From positions 62,001 to 126,000 of IMG/VR virus record IMGVR_UViG_3300042319_001471: a stretch of DNA of 64,000 bases; one strand, written 5' to 3'. Position numbers and translations under genes: made by a program. Below, in pieces: positions 9,122 to 17,366 of the stretch; positions within the stretch are counted from its first letter, which is position 1; each line of letters starts with the position of its first letter. The notes under the pieces are model-generated. The model had not been told where the DNA came from and made no database searches. It saw nothing but the letters and a program-made list of their open reading frames with translations. Origin of the DNA: a virus.

Positions 9122-9502
9122 ATGACAGCAACATACAAAACAATTATGGATAAAGAAAAACACGTAGTAATCATCGACCAAATTGGACGCAACATCATCG
9201 GCAATTTGGTGAGAGAAACCGATACCACCCTGACACTCCACAATCCAGTTATTGTGTTTGTCCAGCCCGAACAAAGTGGACAGATTCAAGTTCAGAGCTT
9301 CCCTGTATTCTTCTTCGAATTTATCAACAAGGAATTCCGTGGACAAAACAATTGGACTTATCAAAAGGCTAATATCACTACAAGTGATGTCGTTCTGGAT
9401 GAGAGGATTCTTGCCCAATACGAAAAGATCAACACCCCTCCGCTGGAACCGCAAGTTATTTCAAGTGCATCTCCCAAGGTTGTAAGCATTAACTCTCTGT
9501 AA
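9122..9502 (+). CDS. Sm/LSm-like small phage protein
   Basis: 126 residues. The pattern VVIIDQIGRNIIGNLVRE followed by TLTLHNPVIVFVQP and a hydrophobic FPVFFFEF strand has the strand order and polar/Gly placement of an Sm fold and resembles a conserved small phage family known to me from other large phages. An RNA- or nucleic-acid-binding role would be inference. It ends at the ATG of the next small gene, a pairing also common in related phages. Confidence 0.5.
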   Translation: MTATYKTIMDKEKHVVIIDQIGRNIIGNLVRETDTTLTLHNPVIVFVQPEQSGQIQVQSFPVFFFEFINKEFRGQNNWTYQKANITTSDVVLDERILAQYEKINTPPLEPQVISSASPKVVSINSL

Positions 9503-9705
9503 TGTCTCCCGAATCGTTCACATATTGGCTACAAGGCTATTTTGAAATCTCCGATAGCAATAATCTGAGTCCCCAACAGGTTCAGATCATTCGGGATCAT
9601 TTGGCTCTGGTGTTTGAAAAGGTTACTCCTGATAGATCGGGACATGAATTGTTGGACACCGAATTTACGGGAGTAACATCCAAGCCATTAGGTGGGATTG
9701 ATTGA
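9502..9705 (+). CDS. Conserved small phage protein
   Basis: 67 residues with an N-terminal FTYWLQGYFEIS segment and the helix SPQQVQIIRDHLALVF; this core recurs in many large phages as a small protein of unknown function. Starts at the stop of the Sm-like gene (TAATG). No catalytic motif. Ends 45 bp before uvsX. Confidence 0.65.
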   Translation: MSPESFTYWLQGYFEISDSNNLSPQQVQIIRDHLALVFEKVTPDRSGHELLDTEFTGVTSKPLGGID

Positions 9706-9750
9706 ACAAAGATCAGAACACCCAAAGAAGAAACAAGATACTGTTAAATT

Positions 9751-10875
9751 ATGAGCAAAGATATTGATAAAGAATTATTCGCTTCTTTGAAAGCGTTGGA
9801 TGATGTGGTGCCGTATTCGGCATTCCTAAGTGAATCCACCCTATCATCGGTTGATGATTGGATTGACACGGGAAGTATGGTGCTAAATGCCCTGATTTCC
9901 GGTTCGTTGTATGGTGGTATTCCAAATGGAAGAATTACACAATTTGCAGGACCATCAGGTGCCTTCAAAACTGGCGTTGTTCTAAACATCATGGCAAATG
10001 CCCAAAAGAAAGGGCTAATTCCCGTCATCTTCGATACCGAAGGTGCCATTGATCCTGAGTCCGCTGCCAAATTCGGTTTGGATATTTCAAAAGTAAAGTA
10101 TGTGGGTTGTGAATCGGTTGAACAAACCAGAAACGCCATTCACAAGTTCCTTACTAATGTAAGAGAGAAGAAGCAATTCGGTAAATTCATTATCGTGATT
10201 GATTCTCTTGCCAACTTAAATTCTGAGATGGAACTGTCGAGAATGGATAAGGATTCCATGTCAGCAGACATGGGAACATTTGCTAAGTCGATCAAGAGTC
10301 TTCTCAAGCGTTGCACGAACATGTCAACTCTCACCAAGACTCCTATCGTCATCACCAATCATGTGTATGATGATCCAAGTGCTATGTATCCTTCTCTAGA
10401 GAAGAACATGCCGGGAGGTAAGGCTGCGGTGTATCTTCCATCCGTGACAGTTCAGCTTGCACGAAAGCTTGTCAAGGATTCGGAGAATAAGCAAGTTAGT
10501 GATAAGTTATCTGCTTCCCAAAAGAACTATTCTGGTGTTGTGATTCGCGCTCTAACTGTTAAGAATCGCTTCATCAAGCAATATCTGGAGGGAGAATTTT
10601 ATCTCTCCTTTAGCAAGGGTATTGACAAGTATTTTGGTCTTCTGGAAATCATGAAGGGTATGGGAGTTGTTAGTAATTCTGGCTCATCATATACCGATTG
10701 GGAAGGAAATAAGCTTGGTTATTATAAATCATTCTCCAAGAATATTGATCTTTGGGAACACAAATTGCTACCCGAACTTGAGAAGCGCATCAAAATCCAT
10801 TGGGCGTATGGTTCTTCTCCTGAAGATGATGATCTGGTGGCATTGGAAGAGGATGATGAATTAGATGCAGATTGA
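9751..10875 (+). CDS. uvsX: UvsX RecA-like recombinase
   Basis: 374 residues. Catalyses strand exchange for recombination and recombination-dependent replication on ssDNA held with gp32. Walker A is AGPSGAFKTG (residues 66-75), the catalytic Glu region is IFDTEGAIDP (about 94) and Walker B FIIVIDSLANL (about 147). An acidic C-terminus (DDDLVALEEDDELDAD) is typical. ATG lies in TTAAATTATG context. The 3' end overlaps the methyltransferase start by 11 bp. Confidence 0.92.
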   Translation: MSKDIDKELFASLKALDDVVPYSAFLSESTLSSVDDWIDTGSMVLNALISGSLYGGIPNGRITQFAGPSGAFKTGVVLNIMANAQKKGLIPVIFDTEGAIDPESAAKFGLDISKVKYVGCESVEQTRNAIHKFLTNVREKKQFGKFIIVIDSLANLNSEMELSRMDKDSMSADMGTFAKSIKSLLKRCTNMSTLTKTPIVITNHVYDDPSAMYPSLEKNMPGGKAAVYLPSVTVQLARKLVKDSENKQVSDKLSASQKNYSGVVIRALTVKNRFIKQYLEGEFYLSFSKGIDKYFGLLEIMKGMGVVSNSGSSYTDWEGNKLGYYKSFSKNIDLWEHKLLPELEKRIKIHWAYGSSPEDDDLVALEEDDELDAD

Positions 10876-11635
10876 AAAAGGTATTCACCTGTTTCATGGA
10901 GATTGCTTGGAAGTCCTCAAAAAGCTTCCAAGCAATTCCGTTGATTTGATTCTAGCTGATCCACCATATGAGAAAATGAAGTATGCAACTTCATGGGATT
11001 CAATCATTGATCTGAATCAAATGTGGGAAGAGTTGAAAAGAATTAGGAAAGATAAAACTCCCACCGTGTTGTTTTCTCAACAACCATTCACTTCTAAGTT
11101 GATTCATTCAAATTTGGAAGAATATAAATGTGAATGGATTTGGGATAAGCATATTTCACGGGGAATGCAAACCGCCAAGTATAAGCCCATGGTGAGACAT
11201 GAGAATATTTTGGTATTCGGTAATCCCAATCTTAATTATTACCCCGTTATGGTAAAACGTGATAAACCCATCAAACGAAAACTCTATAAAAAAGATAATA
11301 CTTTTTTTATTGGAAAAAATGATGGGGAATATCGGGAATACACCCATAAAAATCCTGAAACCATTTTAGAGGGATTTTGGGAAAAGAATAAAGGTAAGAT
11401 ACATCCAACTCAAAAACCAGTAGCATTGTTGGAATACTTGATTAACACATATTCCAATGAAGGCGAATTGGTATTAGATTTTTGTTATGGTTCCAACTCA
11501 TGTGGTATCGCAACTTTAAATACCAATAGAAAATATATTGGTATTGAAAAAGATGTGAAGTTTTATGAAGCTGGAAGAGATCGGTTGATCAATCATTTAA
11601 GCTTAACCAGTGGTGATAATTCACTGGCTTCTTAA
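10865..11635 (+). CDS. DNA N6-adenine methyltransferase
   Basis: 256 residues. Catalytic motif IV DPPY is at residues 32-35, and the AdoMet-binding motif I (FCYGSNSCG, about residue 205) comes after it, so the order is that of beta-class amino-methyltransferases. WEELKRIRK and the HPTQKP segment (KIHPTQKPVALLEYLI) are also typical. It would methylate adenine in a specific short site, probably protecting phage DNA or acting on host DNA. No cognate restriction gene is adjacent. The 3' end overlaps a convergent gene by 47 bp. Confidence 0.9.
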   Translation: MQIEKGIHLFHGDCLEVLKKLPSNSVDLILADPPYEKMKYATSWDSIIDLNQMWEELKRIRKDKTPTVLFSQQPFTSKLIHSNLEEYKCEWIWDKHISRGMQTAKYKPMVRHENILVFGNPNLNYYPVMVKRDKPIKRKLYKKDNTFFIGKNDGEYREYTHKNPETILEGFWEKNKGKIHPTQKPVALLEYLINTYSNEGELVLDFCYGSNSCGIATLNTNRKYIGIEKDVKFYEAGRDRLINHLSLTSGDNSLAS

Positions 11636-13001
11636 ATCCGCGTTCTTTAAACTCTCCAATATTGTTTAGAAGACTATCTTTTCTAACTTGCTCGGAGAAA
11701 TAACCCATAACACCGTTTTCTTCATCCTCTTGCTTTTGTTTACGAGGTTTTTTTGGTTTTTGAGTTGGGCTTTCTTTTTCTTTAGCGTAAAATCTTTTAT
11801 CAGCAGCTTTTCCAACATCAGAGAAATTACCGGATGTATCAATCTCTGCCGAACTAAATCCTGCCGCTTTTCTACCAGCGGAAACTTCTTGTTTTTCCAA
11901 AGCATCGGAAGATTTTATCAATTCTTTCCATTTGAGAACTATTTCAATTTCCGGTTCCGTTATAATACCCTTGGTTGCAACGCTTTTAAGAAAATCTGGA
12001 GTATATATGTCAAGAATATCTTCAACAGCTTTCCGTTTGTCATCTATCATTTCTTCAGATACTCCTTTTGTTTTACGGGATTCCAGATCACGTTCATATT
12101 CATCCGCAACATATTCGCTTATTTCTGCGGGAAATTTATTGATAAAAGCATCATAAAGTTTCTCCTTGGAGACTGGTTTATTATTTGATAATCTATCTTC
12201 CAAAGTTTTAATGATCCCACTCAATCCCTTAACATCTACGTTGTAATACTCAACTAATTCTTGATCATCCCGTAAGCCTATTAAAGTTTCGATAAACGCA
12301 TCCAAAGGTTTTAAATCTTCGGAAGTTGCTTTATTGCTTGTGTCAATCACGATTCTCTCTTTGTTGCGAAGAGTTTGTAGTGTTCCGGGAGGTAGTAAAG
12401 TTTTGCTTCTTCTATTGATTTTAGTAATAATCGGCCAAACCTCACCCTTCATGGTTGCAAAATCATTAGCAGACATGGAATATTTCGTTTGAATACTGGT
12501 AGCATATCCTTTTGCTCTGTTTTTAAATTCTAATCTATCTTCAAGTATTTGTTTATATTTTTCAATATATTCAGGACTGGTTACTTGGTTGAAGAATTCT
12601 TCGGAAGTTGCAAGATTGGGTTTTTTATTTGCCAAGTATGAGATAATCCATTTGGATCGTTTATTACTATCATTTGATCCCGTTCCAATGAAATCGAGAT
12701 AATCATCCTGTAATTCAGGAGATTTTTCCCACAACTTTGCAATGTATTGATTAACACTTGTATATTGAAAAGTTGTTTTAAAAATCTTCTCATATAATGC
12801 TTCCGTTACATAATCATTCAACAACTTAACATTTGCAGGAACTTTCCATTTTTCAAACAGTTTTTTTCCAATTTCTGGTCGAATCACATTGATAAAGTTT
12901 GCAACCTCTTTATTTTTTTCCGGTCTTGTTGAGGAAGTTTTCGCCATCTCAGACAAAACTTGAACCTTTTCCACCAAGTAATCAAATCCGTAATTTCTCA
13001 T
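11589..13001 (-). CDS. Late virion-associated protein candidate
   Basis: 470 residues, no fold recognised. Preceded directly by the late motif CTAAATATAATT. The N-terminus (MRNYGFDYLVEKVQVLSEMAK) is an amphipathic helix with LVE and LSE sites like T4 capsid-targeting sequences cut by the prohead protease. Mainly helical and highly charged, with a Lys/Pro-rich stretch near residue 435. The last residues (YHHWLSLND) lie in the overlap with the convergent methyltransferase gene. Confidence 0.7.
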   Translation of the reverse strand: MRNYGFDYLVEKVQVLSEMAKTSSTRPEKNKEVANFINVIRPEIGKKLFEKWKVPANVKLLNDYVTEALYEKIFKTTFQYTSVNQYIAKLWEKSPELQDDYLDFIGTGSNDSNKRSKWIISYLANKKPNLATSEEFFNQVTSPEYIEKYKQILEDRLEFKNRAKGYATSIQTKYSMSANDFATMKGEVWPIITKINRRSKTLLPPGTLQTLRNKERIVIDTSNKATSEDLKPLDAFIETLIGLRDDQELVEYYNVDVKGLSGIIKTLEDRLSNNKPVSKEKLYDAFINKFPAEISEYVADEYERDLESRKTKGVSEEMIDDKRKAVEDILDIYTPDFLKSVATKGIITEPEIEIVLKWKELIKSSDALEKQEVSAGRKAAGFSSAEIDTSGNFSDVGKAADKRFYAKEKESPTQKPKKPRKQKQEDEENGVMGYFSEQVRKDSLLNNIGEFKERGFKKPVNYHHWLSLND

Positions 13002-13013
13002 AATTATATTTAG
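13002..13013 (-). promoter_or_regulatory. Late promoter before 13001
   Basis: CTAAATATAATT on the minus strand directly abutting the ATG at 13001, and directly following the stop of the upstream gene. Confidence 0.6.
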
Positions 13014-13439
13014 TTAAATAGGTAATTGTTTATTTTGGGGTCTATTCATTTGATTGACTATCCCCTTTCTTCTACTACCAGTTGGAGGGCGATTAATATA
13101 ATCTCGTATCATTTGTTTATCTACCATTTTCATTTTTAATTCGTCGATATCAATATTTTTTATATTATTGTTGACAAGATCAATCACAAACGGTCTTAAA
13201 TATGCTCCGAAATTTTTTCTTTTTTCTTCTTCAACTTCTGGTGTTTTGATCGAATTTGGCAAATTTTGATAGATGTAATTCATCACATTAAAAGTTGCAG
13301 CAGTGGATTCTCCCAATTGTTTGAAAACATTATAACAAATTTGATACGCTTCTTTAAGCGTCATTTCTGAAAATTGGTGTTTTGATACACGACCTTCTTC
13401 TAAAATCTCCTCGTATAATTGTTGCAAATCTTCCAGCAT
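13014..13439 (-). CDS. Late protein with capsid-targeting-like N-terminus
   Basis: 141 residues, no family recognised. The N-terminus (MLEDLQQLYEEILEEGRV) is an acidic amphipathic helix ending LEE-G, a plausible prohead-protease site. The body is helical; the C-terminus is basic and Arg/Asn/Pro-rich (TGSRRKGIVNQMNRPQNK), suggestive of nucleic-acid contact. Transcribed from one side of a 24-bp divergent late promoter. Confidence 0.65.
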   Translation of the reverse strand: MLEDLQQLYEEILEEGRVSKHQFSEMTLKEAYQICYNVFKQLGESTAATFNVMNYIYQNLPNSIKTPEVEEEKRKNFGAYLRPFVIDLVNNNIKNIDIDELKMKMVDKQMIRDYINRPPTGSRRKGIVNQMNRPQNKQLPI

Positions 13440-13452
13440 ATTGATATTTAAC
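13440..13452 (-). promoter_or_regulatory. Late promoter before 13439 (divergent pair)
   Basis: Minus strand GTTAAATATCAAT abuts ATG 13439. It overlaps the plus-strand motif at 13452 in a shared TTTAACTAAA core. Confidence 0.6.
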
Positions 13453-13460
13453 TAAATAAT
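13452..13460 (+). promoter_or_regulatory. Late promoter before 13464 (divergent pair)
   Basis: CTAAATAAT ends 3 nt before ATG 13464. The whole divergent intergenic region is only 24 bp. Confidence 0.65.
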
Positions 13461-13463
13461 ATC

Positions 13464-14195
13464 ATGATTTCCTTTTCAGAGTTTTACCTAATCAAAGAAG
13501 CGTTTGATACTGTCACCGAATTCATGTTAAATCCTGAAAATTCAGATAAGGACTATGATGAACTTATTGCAGAATTTGAGGCATCAGGGGGGGAGGTCAT
13601 CGGTTCCGGTTCGTTTGGTATCGTGTATTCCCATCCCAAGTGGCCGTATGTTCTAAAAGTTTTCTCTTGGGATGATCCTTACTTAAAATTCGCTAGATAT
13701 GCTCACGATAATCCTCACCCATCCTTCCCCAAATTCTTCGGCAAACCACAAAGAGTAGTCCCGCAATTCACACGATACAAGGACGAAGCAAAGCAATATT
13801 TAGCGAGAATTGAAAGACTTAAACCAACACCTGTTAATGTGTTGGGGTTAATAGATAATAATTTGATGCTATATTTCCATTTGAAAGAAAATCCAAAATT
13901 AATACAAGATAGAACGCAATTCATGAAGCTATCTTCAAAAGTCAAATCTTTACCAAAAGCTGTTTATAATCTGCTGGAAGGATGGTATCTGCTCCGTAGG
14001 GATTTGCCTGATTTAAATCCTGATTTGCATGGAGATAATGTGATGATGCGAGATGATGGTCAATATGTTTGGGTTGATCCGGTCTGGACAGGGGATGAGA
14101 ATAGTGATAATCCTTTGACTGCCGCCATGACATCCAAGGATTACGAACCTAGTAACATGCTTAGAGGTGGGAGAACAAAGTTGACTTCCCGATAA
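13464..14195 (+). CDS. Protein-kinase-like fold protein, probably packaged
   Basis: 243 residues. Kinase-fold signatures: Gly-rich loop IGSGSFGIVY (about residues 47-56), the conserved Lys in YVLKVF (about 67), and a catalytic loop PDLHGDNVMM (about 191-200) with the DxHxxN arrangement of aminoglycoside/choline-kinase-like enzymes. The metal-binding DFG equivalent is VDP. The N-terminus (MISFSEFYLIKEAF) has an IKE-A site and looks like a capsid-targeting helix, and the gene has its own late promoter, so it may be injected with the DNA. The substrate is unknown; it could phosphorylate a protein or small molecule, or be a pseudokinase. Confidence 0.7.
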   Translation: MISFSEFYLIKEAFDTVTEFMLNPENSDKDYDELIAEFEASGGEVIGSGSFGIVYSHPKWPYVLKVFSWDDPYLKFARYAHDNPHPSFPKFFGKPQRVVPQFTRYKDEAKQYLARIERLKPTPVNVLGLIDNNLMLYFHLKENPKLIQDRTQFMKLSSKVKSLPKAVYNLLEGWYLLRRDLPDLNPDLHGDNVMMRDDGQYVWVDPVWTGDENSDNPLTAAMTSKDYEPSNMLRGGRTKLTSR

Positions 14196-14213
14196 GACAT
14201 GTTAAGGTAATTC

Positions 14214-14894
14214 ATGGAAAATCCTAATGTATCATCCAATATCGCCATTTTCACGGCAACCAAAGGCAATAATTGGCACTTTCCCTTAGCCCAAACAGCA
14301 TTGGAATTGAATCTGGATGAATTCATACACCCAAAATTCAACAATCGCCAAGGACTTGCCAAGGTTTACAACGAATTTCTAGACCTAGCCATCAAAGAGA
14401 ACTTTGAATACGTCATGTTCATCCACGATGATGTCCATCTGGAACACGATCCCCGTCCAAAGCTGGAGAAACTATTTCAGGAATTTGATATTGTCGGTGT
14501 TGCAGGATGTTCTCAAGCCGAAATCAAGTCTCCCGCGCTCTGGCACATCATGGGTGGTGGGTGGGAAGGTGGTAATCTACATGGTGCAGTAGCTCATGGG
14601 AACGCTGATAAGAAATACATGACCAGCTTTGGTTCCTATCCCCAAAGGGTAGTGATGATTGATGGTGTTTTCATGGCATTTAATCGGAAAGCGATTGAGA
14701 AAGTGCGATTTGATGAGGATTGTCCATCGAAGTTCCATTTTTATGACCTTTGCATGATCGCATCAATTTTAGAAAAGGGCTTGAAAATCGGGGTGGGGGA
14801 TGTTATGATAACTCACGAGTCTCCCGGTCTGAGAGAATTTACAGAGGATTGGAAAGCTGGGGAGTCATATTATATTCAGACATATGGAAAATAA
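14214..14894 (+). CDS. Glycosyltransferase, GT-A type
   Basis: 226 residues. An N-terminal nucleotide-binding half with IHDDVHLE (about residue 65; the DxD-type metal/nucleotide motif), then GVAGCSQ and DGVFMAFNRKAIEKVRFDED (about 145), followed by FHFYDLCM, where the Asp is placed like the GT-A catalytic base. These match small phage and bacterial GT-A enzymes. Acceptor unknown. The 3' end contains the start of a small zinc-finger gene. Confidence 0.75.
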   Translation: MENPNVSSNIAIFTATKGNNWHFPLAQTALELNLDEFIHPKFNNRQGLAKVYNEFLDLAIKENFEYVMFIHDDVHLEHDPRPKLEKLFQEFDIVGVAGCSQAEIKSPALWHIMGGGWEGGNLHGAVAHGNADKKYMTSFGSYPQRVVMIDGVFMAFNRKAIEKVRFDEDCPSKFHFYDLCMIASILEKGLKIGVGDVMITHESPGLREFTEDWKAGESYYIQTYGK

Positions 14895-15063
14895 AAATTC
14901 GATTAAATGTGATATCTGTGGGCGTTTCATGTCATACGATTCATTAGAATTGGGGTTAGCTACACACATTATGGTCACGCCTGATTCAGATGTGTCGTAT
15001 GAAACATTTGAGAGTTATCATCATGCTTGTAAGAGAAAAGAATTAGAAAAATATGGAAAATAA
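14884..15063 (+). CDS. Small zinc-finger protein
   Basis: 59 residues, shorter than most gene-calling cut-offs. Contains CDIC (residues 9-12) and HHAC (about 48-51), a C2-HC zinc-binding layout. It overlaps the glycosyltransferase by 11 bp and the next ORF by 11 bp. Both junctions carry nearly the same sequence, ATATGGAAAATAAAA, giving YGK-stop upstream and MENK downstream at each. Possible DNA-binding accessory protein; function unknown. Confidence 0.65.
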   Translation: MENKNSIKCDICGRFMSYDSLELGLATHIMVTPDSDVSYETFESYHHACKRKELEKYGK

Positions 15064-15529
15064 AATTAAATTTAATGAACACTATGAGATGATGTATGTC
15101 AAGGACAATGACCATTTTTACAATATGTTTGATGAACAAAGTGTCAGTAGCTCAATGGTAGAGCGCGAAACGAGTGATGAGAACATCACGGAGTCCGAAA
15201 GGAATAGGTTCCCTATTAAGGCGGGTATCGGAGTTCAATTCTCCGCTGACGCACCAGATTTTTGTAAAAAATGGCAGTTGGATAATGAGAATGACTTTCA
15301 AAACACGTTGAATATTTATAATAATTGGATTTCCGATAATCTTAAATCAGTATCAACCAAGCAAAAAGCGGAAGATTTGACGGAGGATGAAAGATTTGCG
15401 CTTGCTTATTCGGCGGGTGTGAAATGTAATTGGTTGATGGTGGATGGTAAATTCAAAGGACAGACAGAAAAATGTGGTATCATCAAGGATGGGGATAAGT
15501 GGGTGGTATTAACACATAATGATGGGTAG
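15053..15529 (+). CDS. Unknown protein whose ORF contains a tRNA-like element
   Basis: 158 residues. Residues 1-29 and about 69-158 look like ordinary phage protein, while the middle (SSMVERETSDEN to FSADAP) is the in-frame translation of a tRNA-like sequence at 15141-15256; SSMVE is the familiar product of a D arm read in this frame. The C-terminal part has paired Cys residues and a strand-rich DGKFKGQTEKCGIIKDGDKWVVL segment. Either the element inserted in frame into this gene, or the N-part is a leader and the real protein is truncated. There is no good alternative ATG after the element. Confidence 0.45.
   Translation: MENKIKFNEHYEMMYVKDNDHFYNMFDEQSVSSSMVERETSDENITESERNRFPIKAGIGVQFSADAPDFCKKWQLDNENDFQNTLNIYNNWISDNLKSVSTKQKAEDLTEDERFALAYSAGVKCNWLMVDGKFKGQTEKCGIIKDGDKWVVLTHNDG
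15141..15256 (+). tRNA. tRNA-like element with abnormal anticodon region
   Basis: The 5' GTGTCAG pairs with CTGACGC over 7 bp (one G-T wobble). D arm is GCTC-AATGGTA-GAGC and T arm CGGAG-TTCAATT-CTCCG (loop TTCAATT), then discriminator A and encoded CCA. Between D and T arms are 63 nt instead of about 22. They can form GTGATG-AGAA-CATCAC and a second hairpin closed by GTCCG/CGGGT around AATAGG-TTC-CCTATT. I could not place a normal 5-bp stem with a 7-nt anticodon loop, so no amino acid is assigned. It may be a degenerate tRNA, one carrying a short insert, or a tRNA mimic. Confidence 0.6.
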
Positions 15530-15537
15530 AAACAGAG

Positions 15538-15738
15538 ATGAACGGGCATCCAGACATGCGAACAGTTGAAGGTAACGGCGCGACTAAATGGTGTAACGGA
15601 ACTTTTGGGGAAGTCCATTCCGTGCGCTTACCTCAACTTAATTATAGGTGGGATTATGTGAGGAAGTGTGATGAGTGTGGATTTCTAATGCCTGTTGAAA
15701 ACCCTAACAGAACCAAAAAAATGAAAAAATATGAGTGA
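15538..15738 (+). CDS. Hypothetical small Cys protein
   Basis: 66 residues; contains one CDEC pair (about residue 44) and another Cys at about 19. No family recognised. It overlaps the next gene by 8 bp. Confidence 0.55.
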   Translation: MNGHPDMRTVEGNGATKWCNGTFGEVHSVRLPQLNYRWDYVRKCDECGFLMPVENPNRTKKMKKYE

Positions 15739-16027
15739 AATAGAAGAAAAAATTGATCAGTTAGTAGATTTATATACAAATACCAAAATGAAGGAAAAGG
15801 TAAATGTTGATATCACAGATATTGGTGATATCATGGGAATAGCTAGACTATATTGGGATTGTGTGCGATGTGGTGGGAGGGCAGATTTTTCAGTAACACT
15901 ATCAAACGAACAGTTACCGAAACCTTACATCAAAGATGGACGACGCAATGTTACATATTGCTCTAATTGTTTACCAAAACGTGCTAAACAAAGGTGGGAT
16001 TTTTATAATAATTTTGAAAATTGGTAA
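15731..16027 (+). CDS. Zinc-ribbon small protein
   Basis: 98 residues. CVRCGG (about residue 44) and YCSNC (about 76) form two CxxC knuckles around a beta hairpin, so a zinc ribbon is likely. N-terminal half helical. The stop overlaps the gp41 start (TAATG). Function unknown; a nucleic-acid-binding role is inference. Confidence 0.65.
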   Translation: MSEIEEKIDQLVDLYTNTKMKEKVNVDITDIGDIMGIARLYWDCVRCGGRADFSVTLSNEQLPKPYIKDGRRNVTYCSNCLPKRAKQRWDFYNNFENW

Positions 16028-17343
16028 TGAGTGAAATTGATTTTGATTATTTTGAAAAGGTTCTGGTAAAGAACGCGATCACGAATGGAGCTTACCTAGC
16101 TTCCATCGCAGATTACGTCCAGCCAAAATATTTCACGGATAAGAATATTGCGAAATATTTTGATATTGTCGCGGATTTCTATGATAAGCGACAATCTCTC
16201 CCCACATTTTCAGAAGTTAAGACCTACCTCACTACAGATGAACTCAAGACCAACTTTAAGAAGTTAATCGAGTCCTTTAAAGAGATAGATTCCAATCACA
16301 ATGAAGATGAATTGTGGGAGAATACGGAAAGATTTCTCAAGGAACGGGGGATGTATCATTCCATTTTGGAGTCAGCGGAAGAAATATCGGAAGGAGAAGT
16401 GGATACTTCCAAGATTGTTGAGAAATTTGAAAAGATTGCGGGTATCAATCTCAATGTTGATACGGGTATTGAGCTTTATGGGGATACGGAGAAGATCATT
16501 GAGGACATTTTGAGTGATGAGACTATGATCTCTTCCAAATGGCAATGGTTGGATCAAGCTTTGGATGGTGGTTTCACGGAAGCTGGTAAGGCTCTGTATG
16601 TATTCGCGGGACAATCCAACATTGGTAAGAGTATCTTCCTTGGTAATGTGGCAGCAAACATGGCATCACAGGGTAAGCATGTGCTTGTGGTGACTCTGGA
16701 GATGAGCGAAACGCTCTATGCCAAGAGAATCGCGTCCAATGTGACAAAGATTCCCATGAAGGAGTTCCGCAATTGTATTCCCACGCTCCGTCATGCTCTG
16801 GAAGAGGAGCATAAGAACACCGATGGTAGGATTTATATTAAGGAATTCCCCCCATCCACGATTACACCAAAGCAATTGGGAGCTTTCATCAAGAAAATGA
16901 AGGATTCTGGTGTCAGAATCGATGCTGTGGTGGTAGATTACCTTACTTTGCTTACTGCTGCGGGTAGTAATAGTTATGAACAGGGTAAGAAGATTTGTGA
17001 GCAAGTCCGCGCCCTATCTTACGTGTTCAAATGCCCATTTATCAGTGCTGCCCAATTGAATAGGTCTGCCGTGGGTCAAAATAACCCCGATATGTCGGGA
17101 ATTGCGGAGTCCTTGGCAATTGTTATGACTGCGGACTGTATCGTTTCCATCTTCCAGAACGAAGAAGACCAAGAAATGGCAGTGATTCGATTGGGAATGA
17201 TGAAAAATAGATTTGGTCCTCGTGGTATGGTTCAAGCCATGAGAATTGATTACTCCACGCTCTCCATTTACCAATCGGAGGACGACGAGGAAGAAATTAT
17301 GGATGATGATGAATTGGACTTGCTGCAAAAATTGTCGTCTTGA
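16027..17343 (+). CDS. 41: Replicative DNA helicase gp41-like (DnaB family)
   Basis: 438 residues. An N-terminal helical domain (1-120) is followed by a RecA-type motor: Walker A AGQSNIGKS (about residues 194-202), LVVTLEMSE (about 222) and Walker B AVVVDYLTLL (about 304), then SAAQLNR (about 339), all typical of DnaB/gp41. Hexameric 5'-3' helicase that works with primase gp61. ATG 16027 overlaps the upstream stop; the TTG at 16021 is less likely. No intein in the P-loop. Confidence 0.92.
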   Translation: MSEIDFDYFEKVLVKNAITNGAYLASIADYVQPKYFTDKNIAKYFDIVADFYDKRQSLPTFSEVKTYLTTDELKTNFKKLIESFKEIDSNHNEDELWENTERFLKERGMYHSILESAEEISEGEVDTSKIVEKFEKIAGINLNVDTGIELYGDTEKIIEDILSDETMISSKWQWLDQALDGGFTEAGKALYVFAGQSNIGKSIFLGNVAANMASQGKHVLVVTLEMSETLYAKRIASNVTKIPMKEFRNCIPTLRHALEEEHKNTDGRIYIKEFPPSTITPKQLGAFIKKMKDSGVRIDAVVVDYLTLLTAAGSNSYEQGKKICEQVRALSYVFKCPFISAAQLNRSAVGQNNPDMSGIAESLAIVMTADCIVSIFQNEEDQEMAVIRLGMMKNRFGPRGMVQAMRIDYSTLSIYQSEDDEEEIMDDDELDLLQKLSS

Positions 17344-17366
17344 CAAACCCATAAAAATTATTAATT

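Noticed and set aside
15165-15205. Hammerhead-like strings (GAAAC, TGATGAG, TCCGAAAGGA)
   Set aside because: The order and spacing do not fit any hammerhead type and the CTGATGA core is not exact.
16027-17343. Possible intein in gp41 P-loop
   Set aside because: The Walker A AGQSNIGKS is continuous and the length is normal.
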